DNA of 64,000 nucleotides from Trichomonas tenax (GCA_023091735.1 JALKBU010000066.1:1-64000), one strand, 5' to 3'; shown: positions 21,238-31,173, counted from the first letter of the stretch. Notes: a model not told the origin generated them from the letters alone. Numbers and translations are program-made.

Positions 21238-21663
21238 TTATTCCAGTTTATAAGTAAGTTTAATTTCCTTCATTTTTTCCTTCCATATTTCTACTACCTC
21301 ATCTGGAGCATGTGCGGAAATAAATTCTGTAATTTCCTTCATGATTTGTATCTCAACATCCGTTGTTAAATGAAGATCGATAATAGTCTTTATCATAACA
21401 TCGCTTATAAAATAAGCAATGTTAATAGTTTCTTTTAGTTTTTCTAATCCTAGCATAATTGAACAAGGATTATAGGCTAATATTCTTAACTTTTGTTCAA
21501 TTTGAAAGCTAGCAGAGATACTTGATTCATTGATGAAGATCTCTGCTGAGAATTGAGGTAATTGATTGATTGCAATTAGTATATAACATTTAGCAAACTT
21601 TGTCCTACGTCCAAAGTTTTCTAAATATTCTCCTATCAGCTCAATTCCCAATATAAATTCCAA
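21238..21663 (-). pseudogene. Unrecognised helical-protein fragment
   Basis: A 141-codon open frame of protein-like composition, probably all-helical (ends WKEKMKEIKLTYKLE). It has no ATG near the upstream end (the apparent start is TTG; the first ATG is about 68 codons in). It is therefore probably a fragment or decayed gene. No family was recognised. TTTACATGTCA (21185-21195) and TTTGACAAGTAAA (21220-21232) lie just beyond its 3' end. Confidence 0.3.
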
Positions 21664-21982
21664 ACAAAAATAAAAAACAAAAAAAAATAATTAAAAAAAA
21701 TCAATATTTTTTTATCCAATTAATGTCTAGTTAAGGAATACAAATATCAGTTTTAGACAAAGAAAATGGAATTTGTCACGAATTAAATCTGCAATTTGTG
21801 CTTTTAAATAAACAATTTAGTTAATTGTAGCGTATAATAATCCATTAAAAGAAAAGTGATACTTTACATGTCAGATTTGGCGTGTAAAGTAATGCTTTAA
21901 AATTAGAGGGGTAGGGTCTCAATCATAAAAAGTAACAAATATGATTTTGCCTTTTTCCTACAAGAGCGAGGTCAAGAGAAAC

Positions 21983-22017
21983 TGCGACTGTCTCAAAGAC
22001 AGCATGACGATGGGTCC
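21983..22017 (+). repeat. Left inverted end of the Maverick-derived block
   Basis: A 35-bp sequence (contains GACAGCATGACGATGGGTCC) that matches, in reverse complement, 26233-26267 at 31 of 35 positions. The two copies bracket the cluster of decayed Maverick genes. Confidence 0.55.
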
Positions 22018-22116
22018 CCATAGATGGTTCATTATGTGGTTCATTATCGAAACCTTTTGTTTTAATATATGATGATAAAGCACTCTTAAGTTTTGCCTTT
22101 AATGTATATGTATAAC

Positions 22117-22536
22117 TTATAATTTTATTATTCTTGCTCTTCTATTTATAATAGGCATTGGAAATGGTCTATTATTTGTTACTGTTTCTTGAATGTTTTC
22201 TATGAATTGTTTATTTCCATTTGTTTCACGTTCTCTTTCAACAGGATTCTTATTCATATCTTCTGATGTTGTTGATTTCTCTAATACCTTTAGCATCTTT
22301 GATAGTAATGCTTTATTAGATAATTGTTGATAATTATCTTCTGAATCTGATGATATATTATCGTCTAATACCATTTCAGATGAACTATCTGAATTTTCTT
22401 TTTTAGAATTTAAAGGTACTTTTCTTTTACGAACTTGTACTTTACCATTTATTTTAACAACATAGTATAACGGATGTTGGATTCCACGTTCTTCATTATC
22501 TATAATTGATTGTCTTTCGGATTTACTTAAGCTCAT
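22117..22536 (-). CDS. Maverick/Polinton-associated hypothetical protein
   Basis: A 139-residue intact frame with a genuine ATG. The N-terminus (MSLSKSERQSIIDNEERGIQ) is followed by a basic stretch with KRKVPLNSKK, a Ser/Asp/Glu-rich linker, and a basic end (NRRARIIKL). It is AT-rich and Asn/Lys-rich like the neighbouring Maverick-derived genes. It starts 38 bp from a divergent small gene, the tight spacing expected in such elements. No function was recognised; membership of the Maverick cargo is inferred from context and composition. Confidence 0.5.
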   Translation of the reverse strand: MSLSKSERQSIIDNEERGIQHPLYYVVKINGKVQVRKRKVPLNSKKENSDSSSEMVLDDNISSDSEDNYQQLSNKALLSKMLKVLEKSTTSEDMNKNPVERERETNGNKQFIENIQETVTNNRPFPMPIINRRARIIKL

Positions 22537-22574
22537 TTATTTGTAAATAAAATCAAAAGTTTTATCTTATTAAA

Positions 22575-22793
22575 ATGTCGGATACAATTAACATCTAATC
22601 TCTCAGAGATGAAATTAAACAAGAAATTCTAAAAGAACTATCAAATGATCAATCAAAGAAAATTAAACAGGATAAACCTAAAAGAAAGTGTACAGAAAAA
22701 CAATTAGCTGCGTTAGCTGCTGGTAGACAAAAGAATCCAAGAATAAATAAGAAACAATCTAAAGAAGAAAATTCAGAAATTGGTTATAATTAA
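22575..22793 (+). pseudogene. Small basic Maverick-type protein with an in-frame stop
   Basis: From ATG 22575 to TAA 22793, 73 codons in one frame, broken by TAA at codon 8. The remainder is Lys/Glu-rich (KRKCTEKQLAALAAGRQKNP) and suggests a small nucleic-acid-binding protein. It is divergent from the 22117-22536 gene. Function unknown. Confidence 0.4.
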
Positions 22794-22811
22794 TTAAGAA
22801 ATATATTATTT

Positions 22812-23192
22812 TTATTTTTGTAAATACTTATTTAAATAACATTCCTTAAAATTACAATATCTGTTATATGGATTTATGTAATGTCCTTTACCATCATCAC
22901 CATATAACTTATAATTATTAAAACTGTTTTGTTTTAAGATAATTACTTTATTCATATAAGAATTAATATAATAAATCTTATCTTCAGATTCACTATAAAA
23001 GTAATTCTTAGTTAAATACGTATTTCTATTTTTCTGTATAACTGTATCATAATACGGAATAAACTTAATATCATAAGGTAACGTAAGATATTCAGAATGG
23101 TTATCAGTATTTTTAAGTTTAACATCTTTATTAAATAACTTCTATAATCTCTCTGGAAATGAATACTGATATCCTAAATATTCGTTAAACAT
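22812..23192 (-). pseudogene. Decayed Maverick-type gene (YQYSFPER family), copy A
   Basis: From ATG 23192 to TAA 22812-22814 a single frame of 127 codons contains one in-frame TAG shortly after the YQYSFPERL segment. The rest is intact and Asn/Tyr/Lys-rich (for example PYDIKFIPYYDTVIQKN). A shorter copy of the same N-terminus lies on the other strand at 24189-24326, so the family was present at least twice in this block. Function unknown. Confidence 0.5.
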
Positions 23193-24188
23193 CAATAGTT
23201 CCTTTTTAAAAAATCAAATATTAATAACAGATGCGTTCTATCATGATAAGCTTATTTTGTGATTTAATCAGATTGTTAAGAAAAAATACGTTATTTAAAT
23301 ATTTCATTCTTTTTGTCATAGTTTTTCACAGATTTTGAGCGATATCAGTTAAGATAATTCTCTAGTCAGTTAAAAACTAGTAGTTTGTTGTTATAAAAGT
23401 CAAGAATTTTTCGATTCTCTCCCAATTTCATCGCAATCAAGACATCAACGGCCAACAAATGGCCAATTCGAAGCCGTTCTTCTTACCTAGCCATCTGCTA
23501 GCTGTTGATGTCTACGAAATTCGCTCAGCATTCAAAAAGTTTATCAATGATTTTTGTTCAATATAATTAAAGATAAAATGTAAATTAATAAAATAACCTT
23601 AAGTTTGAACTTTATCGATTAACCTTAATATCACCATTTTTTGATATAAATTCTTTAAAAGCATAAAATTATGGTCGGGTAATTTTATCTTTGAATGTTT
23701 ATATATAAGGTTCCAAATAATCGATTTTATGTTTCGATCATTTTTGAGTATTATAGTATTTTGATCAATTTCAAACGTCATAAATAGTTATGTAAATAAT
23801 ATAGACTTGACTAAAGATGGAAAATAGCAACAAAATAAAATTGAATTGTCCATTTTGTTATTTTAACCCAAACACTTTAAAGCCCATTCATTAAAAATCT
23901 ATTGCAACATATTTATCATTAAATAACGCTAAAATATAATGTTTTTGAAAATTGAGAAAACTCATTCGGCAATAAAAATGGACGTCAGCAGTATGAAAAA
24001 TAGGAAGCAGATAGTATATAACATTTGGTTATTTCATACCTAGCTGTATTTCATAACTAAATGTTAGTTCTACCGTGTTTTAAATTTTAAATTTAAAAAT
24101 CTATACCAGGTCCATACACCAGAAATAAAATTTAAAAATAAATATAAAAATAATAATAATTAAAATAATAAATATTTTTATCCAATAA
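23193..24188. other. Gene-free stretch inside the Maverick-derived block
   Basis: No open frame is supported. An imperfect hairpin pairs 23441-23463 with 23490-23512 at 19 of 23 positions (starts GACATCAAC on both arms); it is more GC-rich than its flanks. The rest is AT-rich. Confidence 0.5.
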
Positions 24189-24326
24189 ATGTCAAGTTAT
24201 ATATATCAGTATTCTTTTCCAGAGAGATCACAGAAGTTGTTTAATACAGATGCTAAATTTAAAAATATTGATAAAGATACTGAATATATTACTTTGCCAG
24301 ATACTTCTATAGGTTTTTTGAATTAG
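24189..24326 (+). pseudogene. Truncated Maverick-type gene (YQYSFPER family), copy B
   Basis: 45 codons from ATG 24189. It shares YQYSFPER, then KLFNxDxKxKN, and EYxTLP with copy A, then ends abruptly at TAG. It is preceded by TTTTTATCCAATAAATGTC. A near copy of that leader occurs at about 21709-21728, followed by a stop-riddled start. The 3' end abuts a minus-strand gene fragment, so a deletion junction is likely. Confidence 0.45.
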
Positions 24327-24614
24327 ATATTCATCTTTAACTTCTTGTGCTATATTACTATATAATATACAGCTATTTCTATCCCATATATTTTTAATAA
24401 CTATATCTGTGGTTTTTTCAATACATTCTTTTAATTGATCATAATTAATAATATTCTTAAAATAATCATTAGCATAAATAAAATCAAATTCAACCCAATA
24501 TCTATAACCTGTATATGTTCTTTGATCTCCTGATAATTGATTATATTGACATACTAAATTAAATGTAGCAATATTATCATCAGTATATTTAAAATAACAA
24601 TGTAATAGTTGATC
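24327..24614 (-). pseudogene. Maverick-type fragment, possibly the displaced frame of the polymerase relic
   Basis: An open stretch read on the minus strand after a frame change near 24614. It contains YTGYRYWVEFDFIYANDYF and NIWDRNSCILYNSNI. Composition matches the neighbouring polymerase relic. It may be the continuation after a frameshift or a different gene joined by deletion. No domain was recognised. Confidence 0.35.
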
Positions 24615-25397
24615 AGGTCTTCATCAAGATATTTAATAATGAAATTAATATCATACGTTAGATTATGAAAATATACTAATGTATTGTTTGGTAATTTATC
24701 AAGAAGCATATTAACACAGTTATCACCAAATTTACTTTCAGATATTGTACCTTGTTCATTATCAAAACAAATGTTATATGGTTTATGAATTCTATCTGTA
24801 CTAGCTTCAAAATCAGCACAATAAACATAATCGAATTTAGGACCATTATTCATAATGGGCTGCGATAATTTATTATCGCGCATATCATATTTATTATTTT
24901 TAGATTCATATTTCTGTTTAAGTTTACAACATAACTTTTCATTATATGATTAATCAGTCATATCGGATAATTTCTGATTATATAGTGTTGTTGTGTATGT
25001 AGAGATATCACCAATTCTAATAGGTTCAAAATAATTACATTCAAATAAAGTATCTAATATTATTTTAATAGATGTTTTAATATTATTATTATTAATATTA
25101 TATCTATTCTCACTATATTTATTAATTAAACATAACTTTTCAATAGGATTATCAGTTTCTAATACTGTCATATCGATAACTGTACCAGATCAAACAGTAT
25201 TAACACGTTTCCAAACATCAGAGTGTCTTGTTTTAGAAAATACATCAGTTCTTTTAATAGCATCTGTTGTTCCATAATTACTCATAATATAACCTTCATT
25301 AATTGCGTTATCTTGTGTATAAATAACTCTACCATTTGCTAAGATTTGATATGCTGATACAGCATAAAAACTATCATCAAATCCAACCCAAATAGAT
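24554..25397 (-). pseudogene. Protein-primed DNA polymerase B relic (Maverick/Polinton), exonuclease part
   Basis: A single minus-strand frame interrupted by stops at 25190-25192 and 24950-24952 and by a frame change near 24614. The part at 24620-24800 has the 3'-5' exonuclease motifs of protein-primed family B polymerases: Exo I as YVYCADFEAST and Exo II as LVYFHNLTYDINFI. The polymerase palm (motifs A-C) is absent, so only the N-terminal end survives. The segment upstream of 25190 (IWVGFDDSFYAVSAYQ, NGRVIYTQDN) may belong to a different Maverick gene, conceivably capsid, joined by rearrangement. The block is dead. Confidence 0.65.
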
Positions 25398-25547
25398 TCT
25401 TTGAGACAATCCCAGCTAGTTTTTGCTACTTCAGGACGAAATCGGGATTTCAATAATTTAGCCGATTTCGTCCTGGACGAGTTTGTAGGCATTCTTTGCA
25501 CCAAATCAGACCTTATGTTAGCATTTCAGGTGTGTTCTGGTGCAAAG
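25398..25547 (+). repeat. 150-bp inverted repeat, left arm
   Basis: Reads as an exact reverse complement of 26075-26224. Inside it AGGACGAAATCGG and CCGATTTCGTCCT form a 13-bp stem. A second stem pairs 25480-25503 with 25538-25561 at 23 of 24 positions, the right part of which runs beyond the 150-bp arm. Termini are TCTTTGAGACAATCCC outward and CTTTGCACCA inward. Confidence 0.85.
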
Positions 25548-25561
25548 GATGCCTACAAACT

Positions 25562-26074
25562 TTATTTTTTAAAGTAATTGCAAAAAATTAATATAAAAGG
25601 GAGGAACTCTTTTTTGGTGGCCACAAAAAATTTCAAATGTGAAGTCAAATGTTTGCTCTCTGGAAGGCCACCATAGAACAATATCTCGATAAAGTATACT
25701 GATAATGATATACCACAGCAATATCTTTATTCGTACCATTAATACTTTTTCGTTTAACTTAATTATACTTCTTATATTTAGGTTTAAAATCAAAGATGAT
25801 AAAATCACGTCGCACGACTACAGCAAACACATAGGCTCCTCGCAGTCACGCCACCATCAAGCAAATTGATAAATAATTTTATGGACATAGATCTGTTCAA
25901 CACGTTCCGGTACTTAGCATGCATGCCCAAGTCAGGACATAACTAAATTTTATTCTAGTTAAATCTTATTATTGATGTTAATTTGATAAATATAACCGAA
26001 AACACGCATGCTTGAAATGCACATCATCTCCTCACTTCACAGACAGCTTGTGAAAATTGATACAAATATTTAAA
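25562..26074. other. Spacer between the 150-bp inverted repeats
   Basis: 527 bp separate the arms (25548-26074). A 79-codon minus-strand frame (25569-25808) is open but not recognisable. No gene is supported, and no duplicated target site is obvious next to the arms. Confidence 0.45.
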
Positions 26075-26224
26075 CTTTGCACCAGAACACACCTGAAATG
26101 CTAACATAAGGTCTGATTTGGTGCAAAGAATGCCTACAAACTCGTCCAGGACGAAATCGGCTAAATTATTGAAATCCCGATTTCGTCCTGAAGTAGCAAA
26201 AACTAGCTGGGATTGTCTCAAAGA
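26075..26224 (-). repeat. 150-bp inverted repeat, right arm
   Basis: Exact reverse complement of 25398-25547, ending in CTCAAAGA. Equal arm lengths and no visible divergence suggest a recent foldback element or a recent inverted duplication. Confidence 0.85.
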
Positions 26225-26232
26225 CACCGTGT

Positions 26233-26267
26233 GGACCCATCCTCATGCTGTCTTTAAGATAGTTGCA
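26233..26267 (-). repeat. Right inverted end of the Maverick-derived block
   Basis: Reverse complement of the 35-bp left end at 21983-22017, with 31 of 35 identical positions. Together they delimit about 4.3 kb. Confidence 0.55.
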
Positions 26268-26508
26268 ATTATTTTTTCATGAAGTCACTTTTGGAGTCAC
26301 ACCCTTTTTATTATATGTCAGATTCATCCGTCAAATTTGACATGTAAAATGTCACTTTTCGTTTGATGGAATATTATACACAACATTTTATGGTGGAAAA
26401 AATTTTAATAACTGACAAATCTGTCAAATTATGATTTAAGCTTGAATATTGAACCTACTGCATATGGCAATTGTAAAAAATTAAAAATTTGACATTTTTA
26501 TTTTTTTG

Positions 26509-28626
26509 ATGAACATTTCAATTCCAAGACCAGTTTCAAATCTCAAAGAAATGATTGAAAAGGGAGATCTACAATCAATTAAGGACATCGAAGGTATTGA
26601 ATACTTGATGACAACTTCTTATGGGCAAAATTCTTATTATCAATTCGCTTGTTCGCGCGGGCAATTAAATATTGTCAAATTCTTCACGGAAATTAATCCA
26701 TTCGTTCATGAGATCGTCGATGATTACGGAAATAACGTTGTTTTCCTTTCTGGAGTTCAAAATAACGAAGATGCGATTGAAATTATTGATTATTTTGTGG
26801 ATAACTACAAAGAACACGGTTTTCTAACTATGAAAAATTCATCGGAATTAAGTTTCGTTCACTTATGCTGCATTAATAATTGGAATAACGTATTAAAGCA
26901 TTTACTTGACAAATACAGCAACAAACTTGATTTCAATGAGAAGTTAGAAAAGTTTGAAAGTATCCGTCCAATACAATTAGCCGTTAAATTCAATCATTTC
27001 GAATCATTTCAAGTTTTAGTCGATCATGATATCAGAATCACAGAAGAAGAGATCAAGAAATTGAATGTAGATGATAGATATATCAATTATTTGACCGAAA
27101 AACTCAAAACTCAAAATTCAAAAATTGAAAATAAATTTGTTGACAACAACGACAACAAAGAAAAAGAAGAAAAAGAAGAAAACAATGCTATAGATAAAAA
27201 TGAAAATAAATTTGTTGACAACAACGACAACAAAGAAAAAGAAGAAAACAATGCTATAGATAAAAATGAAAATATAGATCAAATCAACAAACTGAGGGAA
27301 GAAATTAGAATTCTAAAACAAAACAAAAATATTCCAATAAACTTGACCCTAAATAATAATCAAACTATTGCCGAATGTAAACCTGCTGAATATGTCGAAT
27401 TTGGAATTGCAACAGATCCTCAATCAGAAGAAAAGGAAACTAATGATGAAACACCAGTGGAAGAAATTTCATCTACGAATGAAAAGAGTGATATAAATGA
27501 GAAAGATAATGAAATACTTCGAAAAGAAATAGAAACAAAAGCTGAAATTGATGAAATGAAGAATAAAATTAATGAACTCGAAGAAATAATTCAAAATAAT
27601 GATATAGCAATCTCCCAATTAAACGCAGAAAAGAGAAAACTGCAAAAAGAAAAAGATAATGTCACAAATGAACATAAAGTGTTAATCGACAAAAATAGAG
27701 AGCTTGAAGAACAAATCAAAATATTAACACAAGATTACAATAGTCAGATATCAGGAAAAGACAAAGCAATCTCACAATTAAAGGCTGATAAAGAAAATCT
27801 ACAAAATGAAAAAGATAAAGTCACAAAAGAATATCAGATGTTGAACGAAAAAAACACTAAACTCGGAAATTTAATTGACTCATTGCAATATCAGTTAGAA
27901 ACTAAATTCCAAAGCGAAACAGAAAAGCAATTACTCAATGATCAATTATCGCAACTGCAAAATAAGATTAACCAAAAAGATGTAGATATTCGAAATCTTA
28001 ATAATGATATAACAAACAGCAAAAAAGAAAACGCCGAGCTTCAATTGAAGAATAACACTGTTAATGAATTGCTAAACGAAATCAATGAATTCAAAAAGAA
28101 AATATCAGAAAAGGATAAAGCAATCAAGGAACTGAATGGCAAATTGCAAAACTTAAATCAATTGAATGATGATCTTAAAACTCGACTAAATCAATCAGAT
28201 AGCTCAAACAATTTGAAAATTCAAGAGCCAACAAGTCAAAAAGATTCTCTTTCAAGAAGTCCACGAAATTCGAAAAATGATTGGTTGCGTCTAAATGAAG
28301 ATGAAATTAAAAAATTAAATGCTGTTATTAAGAATTCAGAGAAAGAAAATGATTCACTAAATAAGGCTTTAACAAATGCAAATTTAAAACTGTTTGAATC
28401 ATCAAAACAAATACAGACTTTACAAAAAAGCATTAAAGAAAAAGTGCATGAAATTGAAGAAATGAAGGTCAAAATAAACTGGTTAAGTGAACAAAATAAA
28501 AAACTGCAACAACATCAACAACAACGTTCTCCTTTCGTTATTACTAAATTGAGCGTAAATCCCCCATCTCATTTTGTACCGCACAAGATACCGTCAGCAT
28601 TAAAAAAAAAGAGAGTTGGACAATAG
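26509..28626 (+). CDS. Ankyrin-like N-terminus plus long coiled-coil protein
   Basis: A 705-residue protein from the ATG at 26509; the codon before it is a TTG that would only extend the frame. Residues 1-190 look like degenerate ankyrin repeats of the trichomonad DUF3447 kind (NSYYQFACSRGQLNIVKFF, IRPIQLAVKFNHFESFQVL). From about 195 the chain is Lys/Glu/Asn-rich coiled coil to about 670, followed by a basic tail (PSALKKKRVGQ). An internal repeat of about 24 residues (NKFVDNNDNKEKEE...NNAIDKNEN) occurs twice in tandem, at about 27126-27272 in DNA. A cytoskeletal or scaffold role is inferred from architecture only. TTTGACATGTAAAATGTCAC lies 155 bp upstream. Confidence 0.85.
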   Translation: MNISIPRPVSNLKEMIEKGDLQSIKDIEGIEYLMTTSYGQNSYYQFACSRGQLNIVKFFTEINPFVHEIVDDYGNNVVFLSGVQNNEDAIEIIDYFVDNYKEHGFLTMKNSSELSFVHLCCINNWNNVLKHLLDKYSNKLDFNEKLEKFESIRPIQLAVKFNHFESFQVLVDHDIRITEEEIKKLNVDDRYINYLTEKLKTQNSKIENKFVDNNDNKEKEEKEENNAIDKNENKFVDNNDNKEKEENNAIDKNENIDQINKLREEIRILKQNKNIPINLTLNNNQTIAECKPAEYVEFGIATDPQSEEKETNDETPVEEISSTNEKSDINEKDNEILRKEIETKAEIDEMKNKINELEEIIQNNDIAISQLNAEKRKLQKEKDNVTNEHKVLIDKNRELEEQIKILTQDYNSQISGKDKAISQLKADKENLQNEKDKVTKEYQMLNEKNTKLGNLIDSLQYQLETKFQSETEKQLLNDQLSQLQNKINQKDVDIRNLNNDITNSKKENAELQLKNNTVNELLNEINEFKKKISEKDKAIKELNGKLQNLNQLNDDLKTRLNQSDSSNNLKIQEPTSQKDSLSRSPRNSKNDWLRLNEDEIKKLNAVIKNSEKENDSLNKALTNANLKLFESSKQIQTLQKSIKEKVHEIEEMKVKINWLSEQNKKLQQHQQQRSPFVITKLSVNPPSHFVPHKIPSALKKKRVGQ

Positions 28627-29059
28627 TGTGCTATCGTCTTTTATTTGACATGTAAAGTGTCGAATTTTTTGATTTTCAGGCATGGCTTAATCGTTAATTG
28701 TTGATCTATGCACCTTATTGATGCGGGTTTGCCTCGCGCGCGTAACAAACTTTTTCTTTTTAGAAAAACCAATCTTTTGCCTCAAAAATAGTGGACGAGC
28801 GTGAGTAAGACCGAGGTGCTTGCAAAGCGCCGAGCTATTGAGAGATTTAACTGTAATTGCGCCGCAGAGAATATCCTGGAGAATTAGCGATTGCCTTCGC
28901 AACAACTTTTTTGGCTAAAAACCGGAGCAACAGATGACGATTCAATGGCGTAGTGGAGTGTTTGATCGTCATCTGTTGCGGAGCAATTCGCTAAATTGCT
29001 CTGATTGAAGAAAACAACTTGCCATGTAAAATGTAAAATGTCAAAAGACGATAGCACAC
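28627..29059. mobile_element. Putative MITE-like element with 16-17 bp inverted ends
   Basis: GTGTGCTATCGTCTTTT at 28626-28642 is mirrored by AAAAGACGATAGCACAC at 29043-29059. Both ends continue inward into variants of the TTTGACATGTAAA motif. The interior is GC-richer than the flanks and has a strong hairpin: GCAACAGATGACGAT on the right arm (28965-28980, reading ATCGTCATCTGTTGC) pairs with 28926-28940. No transposase is present. A 72-codon frame inside is not recognised. The interpretation as a non-autonomous element is inference. Confidence 0.45.
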
Positions 29060-29138
29060 TTTTGTCTGACACTCTAAAAAAAAAATAATCAATATAAAAA
29101 ATAAAAATTGTTTGATATTAATATACAATTTATTGGTT

Positions 29139-30206
29139 CTATTTCATAAAAAAGTACAAAACAGCAAGAAAGACAATAACCACGGATGCGTATAAAGCGT
29201 AATATTTGTTTGTGACTTTTATCACGGAGTCTGCGGCCATCAGTTCGTAGGCGCTCTTTATCGCTTTCTGCGGATTCCAGTCTCTGTACGTCTGTATCTT
29301 CTCTATTAATATCTCGTTGGGCTTTGGCATCGGTATCTGTAGAACGTGCGCTATGCATAGATTCTGGATGAATGTGTCGTAGTTATTCCTATTTACAACT
29401 ATCGCATCCCAAATGAGGAAAAGTCCCTTTGCGTCGTATTCATCAACGAACATCAGCAATTCCCATCTGAGTGCGTAGTGAATGGCCCGGTGGCCGTTCC
29501 TTTCGAGCTGCATCGATAGCTCAGGATACTTCTTTGCGACGATTTTGTCGATGTTTTCGAAATAATTTTGTGTATTTCCCAAATTGTCAATGAATTTGTG
29601 TATATTGGCGAGCCTGAGGAACATGAGCGCGAGAAAGTATGTTATAGCCTCCGCAAATGAAGGCGGAAGGCAGTTTTGAGAGCTAAAGTCGATTGCGAGT
29701 AAATAACACGATAAAATGTATCTATCGAATCCCTGGGTGTAAGAAAACTCCAGAAAGTTCAGTGACAGCAGTGCCAGGATCCTTATTGCGTGTAAATGAG
29801 TGAATTTCACATTAAATTCAGAAAGATTCAATTGTTCGGCCATTATATTGAACATTCCAATGCTTCTGTCGACATCCGCTTTGATTACGTAGGCTGTTTT
29901 CGTGTTTTCGATGAAAGAAAGCGGATCAGATAAATTTTCTCCGAATTCTTCGTTTATCATTCGATTGTAGTCCTGAAATCGTTGATAAAGCTTATCTGTC
30001 CGCGTGTTTTCGTCGTCAATTATCCCGAAAGCTACCAAATAACTGATGAATCGAAGATTATTATCTTTGTTGACGTTCATTTCCTGCAAGAATGCGATAG
30101 CATCTGCATAATCGTGGATTCTACCTCTCTGCTTCTCCAATGCGCCGAAAATTTCGTCGTAGTCCGGTTCTTCTTTGATCATTCGACTAGATTCTATTTC
30201 TGACAT
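29139..30206 (-). CDS. TBC-domain Rab GAP, TBC1D20/Gyp8-like, tail-anchored
   Basis: A 355-residue protein. About residues 60-310 form a TBC domain with both catalytic fingers: IKADVDRS carries the Arg finger and YTQGFD the Gln finger. The rest follows the TBC1D20/Gyp8 branch (RNGHRAIHYALRWELLMFVD, LIWDAIVV). The C-terminal about 20 residues are a single hydrophobic segment ending FFMK, a tail anchor, as in TBC1D20, an ER-resident GAP for Rab1-type GTPases. It therefore probably turns off a Rab1-like GTPase at the ER. The longer frame begins with GTG at 30245; the ATG at 30206 is chosen because an Inr (TCATTTA) abuts it. Confidence 0.85.
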   Translation of the reverse strand: MSEIESSRMIKEEPDYDEIFGALEKQRGRIHDYADAIAFLQEMNVNKDNNLRFISYLVAFGIIDDENTRTDKLYQRFQDYNRMINEEFGENLSDPLSFIENTKTAYVIKADVDRSIGMFNIMAEQLNLSEFNVKFTHLHAIRILALLSLNFLEFSYTQGFDRYILSCYLLAIDFSSQNCLPPSFAEAITYFLALMFLRLANIHKFIDNLGNTQNYFENIDKIVAKKYPELSMQLERNGHRAIHYALRWELLMFVDEYDAKGLFLIWDAIVVNRNNYDTFIQNLCIAHVLQIPMPKPNEILIEKIQTYRDWNPQKAIKSAYELMAADSVIKVTNKYYALYASVVIVFLAVLYFFMK

Positions 30207-31156
30207 TAAATGATGATAGGACCAAAATTTGGACCTTCGGGACACTCTTTGGAGGCTTTTGGAGTGAAATTTCGCAAAATATTTTTTAGATTTCTACAAT
30301 TATTCGTAATTTGGACTAATTTTGATGTATTGGATTTTTCTATACTATGGTTAATGCAATGGTGGAATAATGAAAATAATTTTTTATTTTAGGGGTTACA
30401 AAAATTAAAATGGGGATGACTATGGTGCTGCTTTGTCAAATAACAATGCACACCAAAGTGATTTCACTTTTTACTATTAAATATGTGGCCAGAACCCTTT
30501 AGAAAAGGTTTCGAACAAAAATCAAAGGATTTAGTGAAATCTGACATGTAAAATACTAAATTTATCATATCTGATATGTAAAATTAGCTTGGCTATTTTT
30601 GTTTCATATAACGTTTCTTTAAGTATATTTCGAGAGAATTTTTTTATACAAAATTTCAATTGAATAAGTAGTTATATATGGATGCAGCCACTGAAAAAAT
30701 AAAAATGGCGTTTTTGGTTCATTTTTGATGAAAAATCGACCCAAAATCAATGAAAACAGGCCAATTTTGAAATAAGCGAATCTTATAAAACCCATCATTT
30801 TTGATTTATTTCATGGGAAAATCAATGAATAATGCATGAAAATCATGCATATGTTGTGAATGGAAATGATAGCTCAAAAAGTGACATGTTTACAGAGTTC
30901 AAAAAATGTTTAAGTACAAATCAAATTTCAACAGGTTGTGCTTTAATTCATTAACAGTCAAAACATTTTCAAAAATATTGTTTTTGAATGTCTACGTATT
31001 GCATTCATTCTGCATTATCATAGGATGTTTAAATCCACACTAGATTTTTATCTGAAGCCATAATTCGCTTCAATTCAAAATTATCAAAAAATATCAATAC
31101 AGATGTAACATAAATAAAGCAATATCTGGAGTCAAAATATGATAAACATTGTCTAT
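30207..31156. other. Divergent intergenic region between TBC and GT61 genes
   Basis: Minus-strand TCATTTA at 30207-30213 is the Inr of the TBC gene. TGACATGTAAA at 30542-30552 is a copy of the recurrent motif, and a relaxed copy (TGATATGTAAA) follows near 30572. No gene is supported in the rest. Confidence 0.55.
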
Positions 31157-31164
31157 TCACTTTG
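31157..31164 (+). promoter_or_regulatory. Inr of the GT61-like gene
   Basis: TCACTTTG, an Inr core, about 10 nt before the ATG at 31174. It decides the start, because the longer frame begins at a TTG inside this element. Confidence 0.6.
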
Positions 31165-31173
31165 TTTTATGTT

